Assembly: GCA_027482225.1 (NCBI GenBank)
Contig: JAIXWD010000020.1
Span: 124,001-188,000, forward strand
Source of the DNA: Bacteroidota bacterium
Lineage (GTDB): Bacteria; Bacteroidota; Bacteroidia; UKL13-3
Length of the DNA stretch: 64,000 nucleotides
Reading direction: 5' to 3'
The translations under genes were made by a program, and so were the position numbers. The notes below the pieces were generated by a model. That model saw only the letters and a list, made by a program, of their open reading frames with translations, made no database searches and was not told the origin of the DNA. Below are positions 27,554 to 39,958 of the stretch, one piece after another (positions within the stretch are counted from its first letter, which is position 1; each line of letters begins with the position of its first letter).

Positions 27554-28159
27554 TTATACCGATTTTGGACGGTAGGTATTTGTATTTGAAGTTGATTTGC
27601 TGCTTATTTTAGTTGCCTTTGGTGTTGCAGTTTTTGTACTTGTTTTTGTAGGTGCTGCGGTTTTCTTAGCTGTTACTTTTTTAGATTTCTCACCACTGTT
27701 TTCTAAATCTTCACTTTTATTTACAGTATTTTTTAGGGTTTCATCTGTTGCCTCATCTGCTTCTGCAGCATTATCTTCAGCCAATAAAACTTTAAAATCA
27801 ACAATATCTTTTAGTGCATTGTACCAAACCAATAATTTTTTGATATCAGAGTCGTACACACGTTCACTGTCAAGCTTAATTACATCAACCAGAAATTTAC
27901 GTTGTGTTTCTGCATTGTCTTTTGCAGTGGGTGCACCACCTTTTTCGTGTAATTTTACAAACACTTCTGCTAAACGCATATCGCCTTCTTCGGTATACAT
28001 TGAAATATCTTCTAATACCGATACTTTATCTTGAATGCTGGTTGGGAAACGTTTCTTTGTTTCGTTTAAGCTTTCTAAAATTAAACCGGTTTTAGTACGG
28101 CCGATTATTTTGTGTAATCCGCTAACACCCGAAATGGCTACGATCTCTTTTAAATTCAT
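27554..28159 (-). CDS. DUF5606-like protein with Lys/Thr/Ala-rich tail
   Basis: MNLKEIVAISGVSGLHKIIGRTKTGLILESL; C-term KKVTAKKTAAPTKTSTKTATPKATK. Confidence 0.75.
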   Translation of the reverse strand: MNLKEIVAISGVSGLHKIIGRTKTGLILESLNETKKRFPTSIQDKVSVLEDISMYTEEGDMRLAEVFVKLHEKGGAPTAKDNAETQRKFLVDVIKLDSERVYDSDIKKLLVWYNALKDIVDFKVLLAEDNAAEADEATDETLKNTVNKSEDLENSGEKSKKVTAKKTAAPTKTSTKTATPKATKISSKSTSNTNTYRPKSV

Positions 28160-28276
28160 CCTATTAAAAATGTTTGTTGTTTAAAATTTGCGAAGGGCAA
28201 ATGTAGCATTTTTTGGAATATGCCAAACCCTTTCGTTTTATCTATTAAAATCAACACAATATATTTGCCTCGAGTA

Positions 28277-29023
28277 ATGAAGTGGTATACGTTTTTTTTT
28301 ACTTTATGTTTTTTTACGTTTGTTAACGCACAGCAAATAGTTAACATGGAGGGCAGGCGCTTTGAAAATCCTCGTAATGGATGGCAAGGCAACATAGAGT
28401 TCGGGGCCAACTACACACAAATTACCACTACCATAAAACAGTTAAGCAACCGTGTTTTTATCATACACCACAACCCCAAGCGCAATATTTTATTTGTAAA
28501 TGATGTTAGTTTTGTAAGTGTTGATAACCGTAATTTATTAAATAATGCTTTTCAGCATTTTAGGTACATAAAACAAGGCGACTCGGTTGTTTTTCCCGAA
28601 GCGTTTGCACAGTTACAATTTAACCAGCAATTAGATATTAGCTTGCGGGCTATGGCTGGTGCAGGTTTACGCTTTAAGGTATATAAAGATAACAAATCGT
28701 TTTTTTATATGGGTAATGTGTTGTTTTATGAACACGAACAAAACCCTAACCTTGAGTCACAAAATAATTTACGTTTAAGTTCTTATGCAAGTTTGGATAT
28801 TAGTGAGTGGGACTATTTACCCATGACGTTAGTTGCTTATTTACAGCCCAAAATTACAGATATTAATGATTACAGGATTTCGTTAGAAGCTAGTTTATTG
28901 TTTCGTTCTAAGGGCAAATTTTCTTTCAGATCTCAAGCACGTTATGTGTTTGATGCCGACCCACCACCTGGTATTAACAAGATGTTTAGCAGTTTTAACA
29001 ACAGCTTGGTTTATAGTTTTTAA
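28277..29023 (+). CDS. Hypothetical secreted/outer membrane protein (start revised to MKWYTFFFTLCFFTFVNAQQ)
   Basis: Signal peptide; beta-rich. Confidence 0.55.
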   Translation: MKWYTFFFTLCFFTFVNAQQIVNMEGRRFENPRNGWQGNIEFGANYTQITTTIKQLSNRVFIIHHNPKRNILFVNDVSFVSVDNRNLLNNAFQHFRYIKQGDSVVFPEAFAQLQFNQQLDISLRAMAGAGLRFKVYKDNKSFFYMGNVLFYEHEQNPNLESQNNLRLSSYASLDISEWDYLPMTLVAYLQPKITDINDYRISLEASLLFRSKGKFSFRSQARYVFDADPPPGINKMFSSFNNSLVYSF

Positions 29024-29166
29024 TGATGTTTATTGCTTAATTTAATGACTAACTACTTATATTATAGTAGGTTATATATACTTTTATTAGGTTTTGTTTT
29101 TTGCCCTTAAAAGCGCTGTTAATCGCAATAAAACCTATAAATTTGCTCGATTTTCTAAAAATAATT

Positions 29167-32100
29167 ATGGATACTGTAGCAATATATCAACCTAAAAACA
29201 AAATACGAATTGTAACCGCAGCAGCTTTATTTGATGGGCATGATGCAGCTATCAATATCATGCGTAGAATTATTCAGGCAAGTGGTGCAGAGGTTATACA
29301 CCTAGGCCACGATAGAAGTGCTGAAGAGGTAGTGAATTGCGCCATACAAGAAGATGCCAATGCAATTGCCATGACCAGCTACCAAGGCGGGCATGTGGAG
29401 TATTTTAAATACATGCATGATTTATTGAAAGAAAAGGGCTGCGGACATATTAAAATTTTTGGTGGTGGTGGAGGTACTATTTTACCCGAAGAAATGGATG
29501 AATTGCATGGCTATGGTATTTGTCGTATTTATGGTCCTGATGATGGACGTGCCATGGGCTTGCAAGGAATGATTAATGACATGTTGGAGAAATGTGATTT
29601 TCCAACTGGGAAAAATCTGAATGGTGAGGCCAAACACTTAGCAGAAAAAGATTATAAATCTATAGCACGTTTGATTTCTGCTGCCGAAAATGATCCTGAA
29701 AATTTCCGTAATATCTTAGATCAAATTAATCTAACCTCTAACCATAAAAAAACATCTCCGGTATTGGGAATAACTGGCACAGGTGGTGCGGGTAAGTCTT
29801 CTTTGGTTGATGAGTTGGTGCGTAGGTTCTTGCTTGATTTTGAAGAGAAAACCATTGCTATTATTTCAGTTGATCCATCAAAAAAGAAAACAGGTGGTGC
29901 TTTACTGGGTGATAGGATTAGGATGAATGCCATAAAAAATCCGCGTGTTTACATGCGCTCCTTGGCCACCCGCCAAAGTAATTTAGCCTTATCTAAACAT
30001 GTACAAGAAGCTGTTGATATTGTTAAAGCGGCTAACTTCGATTTAATTATTTTAGAAACTTCGGGTATTGGACAAAGCGATACTGAAATTATGGACCACA
30101 GCGATGTGGCACTATATGTAATGACACCAGAATATGGTGCAGCCACCCAGTTAGAAAAAATTGATATGTTGGATTTTGCCGACATTATAGCCATCAATAA
30201 ATTTGACAAAAAAGGTGCGTTAGATGCATTGCGTGATGTAAAAAAACAATTTCAACGTAACCATAAACTGTTTGATAAAAACGCTGATGAAATGCCTGTT
30301 TATGGTACCATTGCCAGTCAGTTTAACGATCCGGGCATGAATAGCTTATACAAAGCTATAATTGATATCATGGCGCATAAAACTGGAGCTGAGTTGTCTT
30401 CATCATTTACCATCACACAGGAAATGAGTGAAAAAATATACATCATTCCTCCTGCACGCACGCGTTACCTTTCAGAAATTAGTGAGAATAACAGAAGCTA
30501 CGATAAGTGGGTTAATAAACAAGCTGATATTGCCGATAAATTATACGGTTTGCAACAGTCTGTTGATACATTATTGGCCTTTAAAAATCCTGATACAGCA
30601 TTAATAGATGCATTAAAAGCCGCATACAAAGAGATTGAATTAAACCTTGATCCGCGTAATAAAATTATATTAGAAACTTGGCAGCAAAAGAAAGACATGT
30701 TCTGCAACGAGCATTATGTTTTTAAGGTTCGCGATAAAGAAATAAAAATTAAAACACATACAGAGTCGTTATCTCATAGCCAAATACCTAAAGTTTCTGT
30801 ACCTAAGTATAAAGGTTGGGGTGATGTTTTACGCTGGGCTTTGCAAGAAAATTTTCCAGGCGATTTCCCATATACTTCTGGAATCTATCCATTTAAACGC
30901 GAAGGCGAAGATCCAACAAGGATGTTTGCAGGAGAGGGCGGTCCGGAGCGAACCAACAAACGTTTTCATTACGTATCGCAAGGTATGCCAGCTAAGCGTT
31001 TAAGTACCGCTTTCGATTCAGTAACTTTATATGGTAACGACCCCGATCACCGACCAGATATTTATGGTAAAATTGGTAATTCGGGTGTAAGTGTTTGGAG
31101 TTTAGATGCCGCTAAGAAGCTGTATTCTGGGTTTAATTTAGCTGATCCTAAAACATCCGTTTCAATGACTATTAATGGTCCTGCTGCAATTATTTGTGCA
31201 TTTTTTATGAATGCGGCTATCGATCAACAATGCGAAATATACATTAAAGCAAACGGATTAGAAAAAGAAATAGACCAAAAAATAGAGGCAATTTTTAAGG
31301 CCAAAGGGACTACTCGGCCAACATACAATGCTGCTGATATACCAGAAGGAAACGATGGTTTAGGTTTAATGTTATTAGGTGTTACAGGTGATATGGTTTT
31401 ACCTGCTGAGGTGTACAACAAAATTAAAGTAGATACTTTAAAGCAAGTTCGTGGAACTGTACAAGCTGATATTTTAAAAGAAGACCAAGCTCAAAACACC
31501 TGTATTTTCTCAACAGAATTCTCCCTACGTGTGATGGGCGATGTACAGCAATATTTTATTGATAATGCAGTGCGTAATTTCTATTCTGTTTCAATTAGTG
31601 GATACCACATTGCCGAGGCTGGAGCAAATCCAATAACACAATTGGCTTTAACACTTTCTAATGGCTTTACGTTTGTAGAGTATTATTTAAGTCGTGGAAT
31701 GAACATTGATGATTTCGCTCCTAATCTATCATTTTTCTTCTCTAATGGCATAGATCCAGAGTATGCAGTAATTGGACGTGTAGCTCGTAGAATTTGGGCT
31801 AAAGCCATGAAGTTAAAATACGGTGGAAATGAGCGTAGCCAAATGTTGAAGTATCATATACAAACTTCGGGTCGTTCGTTACATGCACAAGAAATAGATT
31901 TTAACGACATACGTACTACCCTGCAAGCATTGTATGCTATTTACGATAATTGTAATTCTTTGCATACCAATGCTTATGATGAAGCCATTACTACACCAAC
32001 GGAAGAATCGGTGAGGCGTGCGATGGCCATACAGTTAATTATAAACCGTGAGTTGGGCTTGGCTAAAAACGAAAATCCATTGCAAGGTTCATTTATAATT

Positions 32101-32550
32101 GAAGACTTAACCAATTTGGTTGAAGAAGCTGTGTTGTTAGAGTTTGATAAAATTTCTGAACGTGGTGGTGTATTGGGTGCAATGGAAACCATGTACCAAC
32201 GCAATAAGATACAAGAAGAAAGTATGTATTACGAGATGTTAAAACATACAGGAGAATTCCCAATAATTGGGGTGAATACATTCTTGTCTAGTAAGGGTTC
32301 ACCAACCGTTTTGCCTAAAGAAGTAATACGCTCAACCACCGAAGAAAAGGAATACCAAATAACGATGCTTAATGAGTTGAAGAAAGGTAATGCAGAAAAA
32401 GGCGCTGAAATGCTTAAACGTTTGCAGGAAGTGGCCATTAAGAATCAAAATATTTTTGCCGAAATGATGGAAGCTGTTAAGTATTGTTCTTTAGGTCAAA
32501 TTACCAATGCATTATTTGAAGTAGGTGGGCAGTATAGAAGAAATATGTAA
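29167..32550 (+). CDS. icmF: Fused isobutyryl-CoA mutase (B12-binding + MeaB-like GTPase + mutase); start revised to [11 protein letters not shown]
   Basis: B12 domain [20 protein letters not shown]; GTPase [24 protein letters not shown]; mutase [50 protein letters not shown]. Confidence 0.95.
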   Translation: MDTVAIYQPKNKIRIVTAAALFDGHDAAINIMRRIIQASGAEVIHLGHDRSAEEVVNCAIQEDANAIAMTSYQGGHVEYFKYMHDLLKEKGCGHIKIFGGGGGTILPEEMDELHGYGICRIYGPDDGRAMGLQGMINDMLEKCDFPTGKNLNGEAKHLAEKDYKSIARLISAAENDPENFRNILDQINLTSNHKKTSPVLGITGTGGAGKSSLVDELVRRFLLDFEEKTIAIISVDPSKKKTGGALLGDRIRMNAIKNPRVYMRSLATRQSNLALSKHVQEAVDIVKAANFDLIILETSGIGQSDTEIMDHSDVALYVMTPEYGAATQLEKIDMLDFADIIAINKFDKKGALDALRDVKKQFQRNHKLFDKNADEMPVYGTIASQFNDPGMNSLYKAIIDIMAHKTGAELSSSFTITQEMSEKIYIIPPARTRYLSEISENNRSYDKWVNKQADIADKLYGLQQSVDTLLAFKNPDTALIDALKAAYKEIELNLDPRNKIILETWQQKKDMFCNEHYVFKVRDKEIKIKTHTESLSHSQIPKVSVPKYKGWGDVLRWALQENFPGDFPYTSGIYPFKREGEDPTRMFAGEGGPERTNKRFHYVSQGMPAKRLSTAFDSVTLYGNDPDHRPDIYGKIGNSGVSVWSLDAAKKLYSGFNLADPKTSVSMTINGPAAIICAFFMNAAIDQQCEIYIKANGLEKEIDQKIEAIFKAKGTTRPTYNAADIPEGNDGLGLMLLGVTGDMVLPAEVYNKIKVDTLKQVRGTVQADILKEDQAQNTCIFSTEFSLRVMGDVQQYFIDNAVRNFYSVSISGYHIAEAGANPITQLALTLSNGFTFVEYYLSRGMNIDDFAPNLSFFFSNGIDPEYAVIGRVARRIWAKAMKLKYGGNERSQMLKYHIQTSGRSLHAQEIDFNDIRTTLQALYAIYDNCNSLHTNAYDEAITTPTEESVRRAMAIQLIINRELGLAKNENPLQGSFIIEDLTNLVEEAVLLEFDKISERGGVLGAMETMYQRNKIQEESMYYEMLKHTGEFPIIGVNTFLSSKGSPTVLPKEVIRSTTEEKEYQITMLNELKKGNAEKGAEMLKRLQEVAIKNQNIFAEMMEAVKYCSLGQITNALFEVGGQYRRNM

Positions 32551-32576
32551 CAAGCATAAAATATTTTCTTGTCGGT

Positions 32577-33611
32577 TCATTTCGATTTAACCAATTTTCC
32601 AATTTTACCTTTTGGCCCTGCTAAAAATACAGCACTACCATTCTTTGCTTTTCGTACCACATGGAAGGGTTTGTTTGATATATAATTTGCATTTAAATAT
32701 ACTCCATGAGGCCCACATGTTATGTATCCTTTAAGCCAAGATATATGCTCAATACACGACAAGTAATAATAGTCTTCGAAACTCTCTCCATAAACTCCAT
32801 TTAGAGAATTAAGAACATATTTTTTAAACCGAATTGTTGAATCAAGATAGTCTCCACCCACTAAGGCATATCCTGCATATTTTGAAAAAGAAAATGCTCC
32901 TGAAGATGCTTTTCCTTGATTAATTCCTAATCGACACCTTCCTTTTAATTCGAAATTCTTGAATACATAAATAGCCGAGTACATTCCGCCCGTTACAAAC
33001 CCAAATTCATCTTTGCCCCAGCACCGTAAACTTGTTCCACTTGCTGCAAATACGGCTTCTCCATCCATAGCACTTGGTGTTTCGGTAGTATCCAATTCTT
33101 GCCAGGTTTCGCCACCGTTGTTGGTTTCAACCAATACAAAATGTCCGTTAATGGGATCGCCCACTAATATACCACGTTGTTCGTCCCAAAAATCCATGGC
33201 ATCTAAAAAGTAAGCACTGTCGGTATTTTTGTATACTTCTTTCCAAGTTTGTCCACCATCTATAGTTTTTAAAATATAAGCAGGAGTACCGCTGCTCATG
33301 ATCACTGCACGTTTATCATCAAAGGCTTCTATGTCTCTAAAATCGATTTTCTCGTAACCTTTAAGTTGCATGTAAGTAAATGTTTTTCCGCCATTGGTGC
33401 TGCGCGCAAAAGTGCCTCTGCTGCCACTTACCCAAATGGTGTTATCGTCCACCACACTTAATCCCCTAAAGCTAGTTTTGCTTAAAATAACACCTTCGCA
33501 TTGGTTTAATGTGTTGCTATCTAATACCTGTATTTGGTATTGCGCAAAAGATAATTGGGTTATCAACAACCCCAATAAAACAAAAACTAATTTTAAGTTT
33601 GGTATTTGCAC
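32577..33611 (-). CDS. Secreted YCF48/BNR-like beta-propeller protein
   Basis: Repeats SRGTFARSTNGGKTF, LKTIDGGQTWKEVY, VETNNGGETWQEL. Confidence 0.8.
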   Translation of the reverse strand: MQIPNLKLVFVLLGLLITQLSFAQYQIQVLDSNTLNQCEGVILSKTSFRGLSVVDDNTIWVSGSRGTFARSTNGGKTFTYMQLKGYEKIDFRDIEAFDDKRAVIMSSGTPAYILKTIDGGQTWKEVYKNTDSAYFLDAMDFWDEQRGILVGDPINGHFVLVETNNGGETWQELDTTETPSAMDGEAVFAASGTSLRCWGKDEFGFVTGGMYSAIYVFKNFELKGRCRLGINQGKASSGAFSFSKYAGYALVGGDYLDSTIRFKKYVLNSLNGVYGESFEDYYYLSCIEHISWLKGYITCGPHGVYLNANYISNKPFHVVRKAKNGSAVFLAGPKGKIGKLVKSK

Positions 33612-33632
33612 AGTACGTTTAAATTTGTTGTT

Positions 33633-34190
33633 ATGTTCAAATATACATTTCTGTTGGTATTACTTTTTGCAGGTTGTGTAAATACACAAATTGGTTATTT
33701 TGAGGTAAGTCCATATGCACGTGTTACCTCCAATAAAATAGATCAACCACTTTATGTAAAATACAGCAGCAGAGTAAACGATACACATTTGGTTAAAGAG
33801 CCTGGTTTTACAATTCAAACTACCGATTTACATAAGAGTTATTTGTTTGCTACACAACGTGCTTTTGGCGATTTATTTAGTGATGTAAGATTGTTTATGA
33901 CAAGCGATGTTGGATTTATATTAGAGATTCAACGAATGGATCCCAAATGGTCGTTTCATGAGAAACAAAAGATCAATCAATTTAAGGATACATTTAATTA
34001 TACCGAGACTTGGTGCACTATACAATATGCCAGTACCATTTACCGAAATGATTTATTAGTGAGTCAATCAACAGGAAATGTAACCGTTAAACAAGAAGAA
34101 ATTGCGGCATATAAACCAGAAGTAATTTTTAAAGAAGCCGTAAAACGCAGCATCGCAAAAATGGCACAAGAGCATTATGATAAGAGATGA
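33633..34190 (+). CDS. Hypothetical lipoprotein (start revised to MFKYTFLLVLLFAGCVN)
   Basis: Lipobox LLFAGC. Confidence 0.6.
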   Translation: MFKYTFLLVLLFAGCVNTQIGYFEVSPYARVTSNKIDQPLYVKYSSRVNDTHLVKEPGFTIQTTDLHKSYLFATQRAFGDLFSDVRLFMTSDVGFILEIQRMDPKWSFHEKQKINQFKDTFNYTETWCTIQYASTIYRNDLLVSQSTGNVTVKQEEIAAYKPEVIFKEAVKRSIAKMAQEHYDKR

Positions 34191-34306
34191 TTTTTTTACC
34201 ACAAAGTTCAAAACGTTTTCACAAAGGTTACAATGATTGGTAGTAGAGTAAAGAGAAACATACATAATTAACCCTATACCCTTATGCCTCTGTTATTCAT
34301 AAACCG

Positions 34307-35422
34307 TTATTGTAGCTTCTTCACTAGGTTATTTACAATATTACTCCAACTATACATTTTATAAAAAGCATCAGGTATATGTTTGGGTTGATTAATATAT
34401 TGTACCACAGCATTTGCAAAATCATCCCAATTATTATCATCAACAACAATTAAATTATCGCCACAAATATTTTTATCAATCCCCAATGCTCCATTTTGTG
34501 TTGATATAACCCGTTGATTTCTGGCCAAGGTGTCAATGGCTTTGGTTTTTATTCCACCACCACTTAAAATTGGGTTCAACATAATATCAGCGGTATCAAT
34601 ATACAAATTAATATCATCTACAAACCCCATGTATTTGATATGTTCAGTGTTATTTATCTTTTGTGCAATACCATCTGGTAATCCTTTACCACAAATAATA
34701 ATTTTGAAAGTTAATCCTTGCTTAGTTAGTCTCGGATATATTTCATCTATAATAAAGTTAACTGCATCGTAATTGGGTGCGTAACTTAAGGTGGAAAAGA
34801 ATAAAATCATCTTCTCATTTGTGCCAATATTTAAGTCGTTTTTTAGGTTTGATATGGCTAGCGTATTCGATAATGATGGTTGTTTATCATAACTTATTCC
34901 ATATGGTGTAAGCAATGTGTTTTCTGGTTTTAAATCAAACTCATATATGGCTTTTTGTTGGTCTATTTCACTTAAGAAAAAAACCAAATGAGCTGATTTG
35001 TATGTGAATTTTTCGTACATATAAAGTATTTGCCAAAACCACTTGCCCATACTTTTAAATCTTAAATACTCGATGTTATGGCTGCGTACTGCTATTTTAT
35101 TTTTAGTTGTTAATCGTAACCAAACTATCAACCAGCCAAACCATGGTTGTTCAAATAATATCCAACTAACTTCTTTTTGTTTAATCAGTTTTTTGAGTTT
35201 GCTAATTAAACTAAAGTTATAATAACGACTAACATTAAATGGCATGGCATAAACCATGTCGGTTTTCCCTGTTTGAAATTCATATCCGTTTTTGTAAGGC
35301 TCAACCGTAAACGCTGTTACGTCATTGTTTTTAGATAACTCGTTCAGCAACCCTGCTGTACAAATTTCTCCTCCTGTGGTGGCAGGTAAAAACGGGTATG
35401 ATATAACAGATATGATGCGCAT
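34307..35422 (-). CDS. Glycosyltransferase, GT4-like
   Basis: N-term VISYPFLPATTGGEICTAGLLNELS; C-term ILSGGGIKTKAIDTLA...VISTQNGALGID. Confidence 0.85.
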   Translation of the reverse strand: MRIISVISYPFLPATTGGEICTAGLLNELSKNNDVTAFTVEPYKNGYEFQTGKTDMVYAMPFNVSRYYNFSLISKLKKLIKQKEVSWILFEQPWFGWLIVWLRLTTKNKIAVRSHNIEYLRFKSMGKWFWQILYMYEKFTYKSAHLVFFLSEIDQQKAIYEFDLKPENTLLTPYGISYDKQPSLSNTLAISNLKNDLNIGTNEKMILFFSTLSYAPNYDAVNFIIDEIYPRLTKQGLTFKIIICGKGLPDGIAQKINNTEHIKYMGFVDDINLYIDTADIMLNPILSGGGIKTKAIDTLARNQRVISTQNGALGIDKNICGDNLIVVDDNNWDDFANAVVQYINQPKHIPDAFYKMYSWSNIVNNLVKKLQ

Positions 35423-35428
35423 AATAGT

Positions 35429-36328
35429 TTATTTGTATGCTTCTACATTAATACGATCACCAGATATGCCAAACCATTTTGTTAAATAATAATTGGGATA
35501 TTGCATGCTCTTTTTAACCAAGTTTTCGATAAAAGTTCCACGCAAAGGAATGGTTGATGGATGTTTTATATCGTGTTTAACCAATACTTTATTAAAACCA
35601 GTTTGTTTACACATACGTGTTATACTTTTGCCTGTAAACTCTGTTAAATGATAGGGTGGTATGGTCATTGTTTTTTGTTTGCCTGTTAAATTGTAAACAA
35701 AAAATGCCAGCTTGCTTGATAACAAATTTAACGAACCCGGTAAATGAATAAACGCTACTCCTCCAGGTTTTAATATCTTTTGTACCAATTGCATGGCTTG
35801 GGTTGGGTTGGTAAAATGTTCCAATACATCACCCATAATCACCACATCAAATTCGTTTTCAAAAATATCATTGTTAAGCAATGCCATATCAAATGGTTTA
35901 TTAATTAAGTTTAAACCAAAATTATTTTTAGCATATTCAACAGCAAATGATGAAAGTTCAATGCCTTTAACAGTATACCCAACATTATTTAGGGCGTTTA
36001 AAAAATTGCCTGTTGCGCATCCAATTTCTATAATATTTCCTTCTTGGCAATATTTTCTCATGTTTTCAATACCATCAGCGTAATCTCCATTATTTAATAG
36101 TGCTAAATAATCAGTATCCATATGATGTGTAGCGCTGTTAGCTTCAGTAAAATAATCTGAAGCATACATTTCTTCAATTTCTTGCGATGTAGGTAATGGC
36201 CATATTGAGCGTAGTTTACAACTATCGCATTGGTAAAGCCATAAGTAACGTTCTTTAAACAAATACCTGAACGGAACTTTACTCGCTTTTTTTGAACCAC
36301 ATAAATTACATTCGAAATCTTTAGCCAT
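35429..36328 (-). CDS. Class I SAM-dependent methyltransferase with N-terminal zinc-binding motif
   Basis: FECNLCGSKKA...YQCDSCKLRS; IIEIGCATGNFLNAL; DVVIMGDVLEHFTNP. Confidence 0.88.
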   Translation of the reverse strand: MAKDFECNLCGSKKASKVPFRYLFKERYLWLYQCDSCKLRSIWPLPTSQEIEEMYASDYFTEANSATHHMDTDYLALLNNGDYADGIENMRKYCQEGNIIEIGCATGNFLNALNNVGYTVKGIELSSFAVEYAKNNFGLNLINKPFDMALLNNDIFENEFDVVIMGDVLEHFTNPTQAMQLVQKILKPGGVAFIHLPGSLNLLSSKLAFFVYNLTGKQKTMTIPPYHLTEFTGKSITRMCKQTGFNKVLVKHDIKHPSTIPLRGTFIENLVKKSMQYPNYYLTKWFGISGDRINVEAYK

Positions 36329-36367
36329 CTGTGTATATTTGAAAACCACCACAAGTAAACAATAATA

Positions 36368-36904
36368 ATGTCAATCATCAAAGTTCACAACAGAAATTTT
36401 GAACCTTTTATATCCGCTAAACAAATTGATGAGCGCTTGAGCACTATTGCGCAGGATATTACCCAAGAATACAAGGATAAAAATCCGTTGTTCATAGCAG
36501 TTCTTAATGGTGCATTTATTTTAGCAGCCGATTTGTTTAGGAAAATCAATTTCCAAAGTGAGATTTCATTTGCCAAAATATCAAGTTATTCTGGCACATC
36601 AACCACCGAAAACATAAAGCAGCTTATTGGTTTCAGCGAATCAATAACAGACCGTCACATCATTATTATTGAAGATATAATTGATACGGGTTTAAGTATG
36701 CAACATGTTATAAATCAAATTCAAAGTCATCATCCTGCTTCGGTTAAAATTTTAACTTTGTTGTTTAAACCTAAATCTTTAAAAGTTGATGTAGCCCCTC
36801 ATTACGTTGGGTTTTTAATTGAACCAAAATTTGTTTTAGGTTATGGTTTAGACTATGATGGCTTAGGTAGAAACTTACCTGACATTTACGCTGAAGTTTC
36901 TTGA
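36368..36904 (+). CDS. hpt: Hypoxanthine phosphoribosyltransferase
   Basis: IIIIEDIIDTGLSMQHVI PRPP motif; LNGAFILAADL; LGYGLDYDGLGRNLPDIY. Confidence 0.93.
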   Translation: MSIIKVHNRNFEPFISAKQIDERLSTIAQDITQEYKDKNPLFIAVLNGAFILAADLFRKINFQSEISFAKISSYSGTSTTENIKQLIGFSESITDRHIIIIEDIIDTGLSMQHVINQIQSHHPASVKILTLLFKPKSLKVDVAPHYVGFLIEPKFVLGYGLDYDGLGRNLPDIYAEVS

Positions 36905-37011
36905 TGTTTTGATTGGCAGCCTAGATTAGTTTTTTTATGTAATTATCTCCTTAAATAGTTTAAGATTTAATGCCTTTAAGCGATGTGATGTAAGACTTTT
37001 ATTGTTTAAAT

Positions 37012-37149
37012 TTAACGTTTAGTCCTACATTTATCGCTACAATATTTCACCTCTTCCCAAACTTTTTCCCATTTTTTTCTCCATGTAAATGGTTTGTTAC
37101 ACGATAGGCACAGTTTAGATGGTAAATTGGTCTTTTTTACTCCTCTCAT
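37012..37149 (-). CDS. DUF2256-type small zinc-binding protein (45 aa; absent from ORF track)
   Basis: Minus-strand translation [45 protein letters not shown]; CxxC...CxxxC; start overlaps the upstream stop (ATGA). Confidence 0.85.
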   Translation of the reverse strand: MRGVKKTNLPSKLCLSCNKPFTWRKKWEKVWEEVKYCSDKCRTKR

Positions 37150-37424
37150 CGCTTACTTATTTTATTTAAAGTAACTTGTCTTTGAAGGTTACATTTAAAT
37201 CGATCTATTTCCGGGTTACGCTTTTTGGCGTGCTTCTGAGAAACCCCTTGGTTAACTCGTTTGCGCCAAAGTCTCCAGCTACTTGGTTTTAGTTCGTTTC
37301 GCATCAAGCGTATTACATCACTTTCTGCAAGACCAAATTGTATCTTAATTGCGTCAAAAGGTGTACGGTCTTCCCATGCCATCTCAATTACCCTGTCAAT
37401 CTCTTCAACACTTAATTTATTCAT
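37146..37424 (-). CDS. TIGR03643-type protein (start revised to [26 protein letters not shown])
   Basis: [50 protein letters not shown]. Confidence 0.82.
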   Translation of the reverse strand: MNKLSVEEIDRVIEMAWEDRTPFDAIKIQFGLAESDVIRLMRNELKPSSWRLWRKRVNQGVSQKHAKKRNPEIDRFKCNLQRQVTLNKISKR

Positions 37425-37465
37425 TAACAATACAAACAGAAAAGTATTAAAAGTGTTTAACAAAC

Positions 37466-39004
37466 ATGCAACAAGGTATTCCTATTTCGGTGGTTTGGTT
37501 TAAACGCGATTTGCGATTAACTGACCATGCTCCCATTAAAGCCGCAATAGAAAAAGGATTGCCAGTTTTGATGCTATATGTTTTTGAGCCAAGTTTAATG
37601 CGTGCACCAGATTCTGATATTAGACATTGGCGTTTTGTTTGGCAAAGTTTAATGGATATAGAAAACGACTTAACCAAATATGAAACTAAACTTTGTATTG
37701 CTGCAGGTGAGGTTGTAGATGTGATGACGCAACTAAACAAAAAGTTTAAAATTATGCATGTTTTTTCTCACCAAGAAATTGGAGTTAAGCTCACTTTTGA
37801 TAGGGATATATCTGTTGCGAAATTTTGTAACCAACATCAAATTACTTTTAATGAGTTTCAACGAGATGGAGTACAACGTGGTTTGCGTAATAGAAAAACA
37901 TGGAATAAAGATTGGAAATATTTCATGAGCCAATTTACTCAAGAGCCAGATTGGAGTAAGTTTATCAAAATCGAAACAGATAAGTTAACAGAATTAGATA
38001 ATAGGGGAGATGTTTCTAACGAAGTAAAAACTGCACATCCTGCTTTCCAACCCGGAGGTACAAAATACGCTAGGCAATATTTAAGTAGTTTCTTGCAAGG
38101 ACGCATGTTTAACTACATGAAGCACATTTCAAAACCGCAACTAAGCAGAACTGCTTGTAGCAGGTTATCGCCATATTTGGCATGGGGTAACATAAGCATG
38201 CGCGAGTTAATTCATGCTGCAACTAATGAACATGGTAAGGGTAACAAAAAAATATTATCTTTTTTTATTGCACGTTTGCATTGGCATTGCCACTTTATAC
38301 AAAAGTTTGAAAGTGAGTGCCGCATGGAATACGAAAACCTGAACACTACCTTCAATAACATCCGAACTGAATGGAATGAGGATTTTTTTGAAGCGTGGAA
38401 AACTGGAAAAACTGGTTATCCTTTGGTTGATGCTTGTATGCGTTGTGTTATGGCAACTGGGTATGTTAACTTTAGGATGCGCTCCATGTTGGTTACTTTT
38501 TTAACACATAATCTTTGGCTCGATTGGCAAAAGGGATCAATACACTTAGCTAGGCAATTTTTAGATTACGAGCCAGGTATTCATTACTCGCAATTTCAAA
38601 TGCAATCGGGCACAATGGGTGTTAATACTATTCGTACCTACAATCCGCTAAAACAAAGTTTAGATCATGATTCTAATGGTGATTTTATAAGGCAATGGGT
38701 TCCAGAGTTAGCCAATGTACCAGCACCTTTTATTCATCAACCATGGTTAATACCAGAGGGCTTACAACAACAGTATAAATGTAAAATTGGTGTTGATTAT
38801 CCAATGCCTATAGTAGAGTTAAAATCAAGTGCCCAGCATGCCGCCAAACTTTTATGGCAAACCAAAAAATCAGTAGAAACCCGTCAGCAAAACCAACGTA
38901 TATTAGAAGTGCACACTCATAGGAAAACAGAGCAAGAAAAACTGATTACCTCACGCTCTGGGAAAGCAAAAATTAAGATTGATTTAAACCATAAATTGTT
39001 TTAG
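37466..39004 (+). CDS. Cryptochrome/deoxyribodipyrimidine photolyase family protein
   Basis: [77 protein letters not shown]. Confidence 0.93.
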   Translation: MQQGIPISVVWFKRDLRLTDHAPIKAAIEKGLPVLMLYVFEPSLMRAPDSDIRHWRFVWQSLMDIENDLTKYETKLCIAAGEVVDVMTQLNKKFKIMHVFSHQEIGVKLTFDRDISVAKFCNQHQITFNEFQRDGVQRGLRNRKTWNKDWKYFMSQFTQEPDWSKFIKIETDKLTELDNRGDVSNEVKTAHPAFQPGGTKYARQYLSSFLQGRMFNYMKHISKPQLSRTACSRLSPYLAWGNISMRELIHAATNEHGKGNKKILSFFIARLHWHCHFIQKFESECRMEYENLNTTFNNIRTEWNEDFFEAWKTGKTGYPLVDACMRCVMATGYVNFRMRSMLVTFLTHNLWLDWQKGSIHLARQFLDYEPGIHYSQFQMQSGTMGVNTIRTYNPLKQSLDHDSNGDFIRQWVPELANVPAPFIHQPWLIPEGLQQQYKCKIGVDYPMPIVELKSSAQHAAKLLWQTKKSVETRQQNQRILEVHTHRKTEQEKLITSRSGKAKIKIDLNHKLF

Positions 39005-39049
39005 TATTTTTTAATAGCCTATTTTTATATTGCAAAAAACTATATTCCA

Positions 39050-39958
39050 TTGAAAGCCATCATAGATTTAGGAACCAATACTTTTCACTTGTGCATTGCC
39101 GAGGTTAAGCAAGGTATACTCATAGAATATTTCAATCTTCAACTTCCGGTAAAAATTGGTAGAGGGGGCATCAACAAAGGAATGATAACGCCAGAGGCTT
39201 TTCAACGTGGAATAACAGCACTAAACGAGTTTAAAAAACACATTGATCAGTATGAGGTTAAAGAGGTCATGGCTATTGCCACATCAGCTATTCGTAATGC
39301 TAAAAACGGTAATCAGTTTATAAAAGAAGCTTCAGATGTATCAGGAATTAACATAACTACAATTTCAGGTGATGTAGAAGCTACTTATATTTATAAAGGA
39401 GTTTTCCATTCTTTTAAATTTCCTGATTATCCTGTATTGGTTATGGATATTGGTGGTGGAAGCGTAGAGTTTATTATTGGTATAGGTGAGCAAATATTAT
39501 GGAAACAAAGTTTTGAAATTGGAGCAGCTCGTTTAATTGATAAGTTTCATCATAGCAACCCCATTGACAATAATTCTGTAAATAAATTATTGAATTATTT
39601 GGTGCATACTTTATTGCCGCTGCATCAAGCAATAAATTTACATCAACCCCAAGCCTTAATAGGAGCAGCTGGAGCTTTTGAAACATTGGTTGATGTAGTT
39701 ATTATGGACTTAGCTGTTGAACCCCTTTCGTTAAGCAAAAATGCTTTTGAAATTCGTAAAGAAGAATTTGACCTATTTGTTGAAATGATGCGTAATTCAA
39801 CGCAAGAACAACGCATACGTTTAAAGGGTATGAAAGATTTTAGGGTTGAAATGATGACCGTAGCAGCTTTGTTAATGCAGTACGTGTTTAGAATAGGCAA
39901 CTTTAAAAGAATAATAGCTGTAAATTATGCTTTAAAAGAAGGTGTTCTATTTACTTAA
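39050..39958 (+). CDS. Ppx/GppA phosphatase family protein (TTG start)
   Basis: KAIIDLGTNTFHLCIAEV; VLVMDIGGGSVEFIIG. Confidence 0.9.
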   Translation: MKAIIDLGTNTFHLCIAEVKQGILIEYFNLQLPVKIGRGGINKGMITPEAFQRGITALNEFKKHIDQYEVKEVMAIATSAIRNAKNGNQFIKEASDVSGINITTISGDVEATYIYKGVFHSFKFPDYPVLVMDIGGGSVEFIIGIGEQILWKQSFEIGAARLIDKFHHSNPIDNNSVNKLLNYLVHTLLPLHQAINLHQPQALIGAAGAFETLVDVVIMDLAVEPLSLSKNAFEIRKEEFDLFVEMMRNSTQEQRIRLKGMKDFRVEMMTVAALLMQYVFRIGNFKRIIAVNYALKEGVLFT

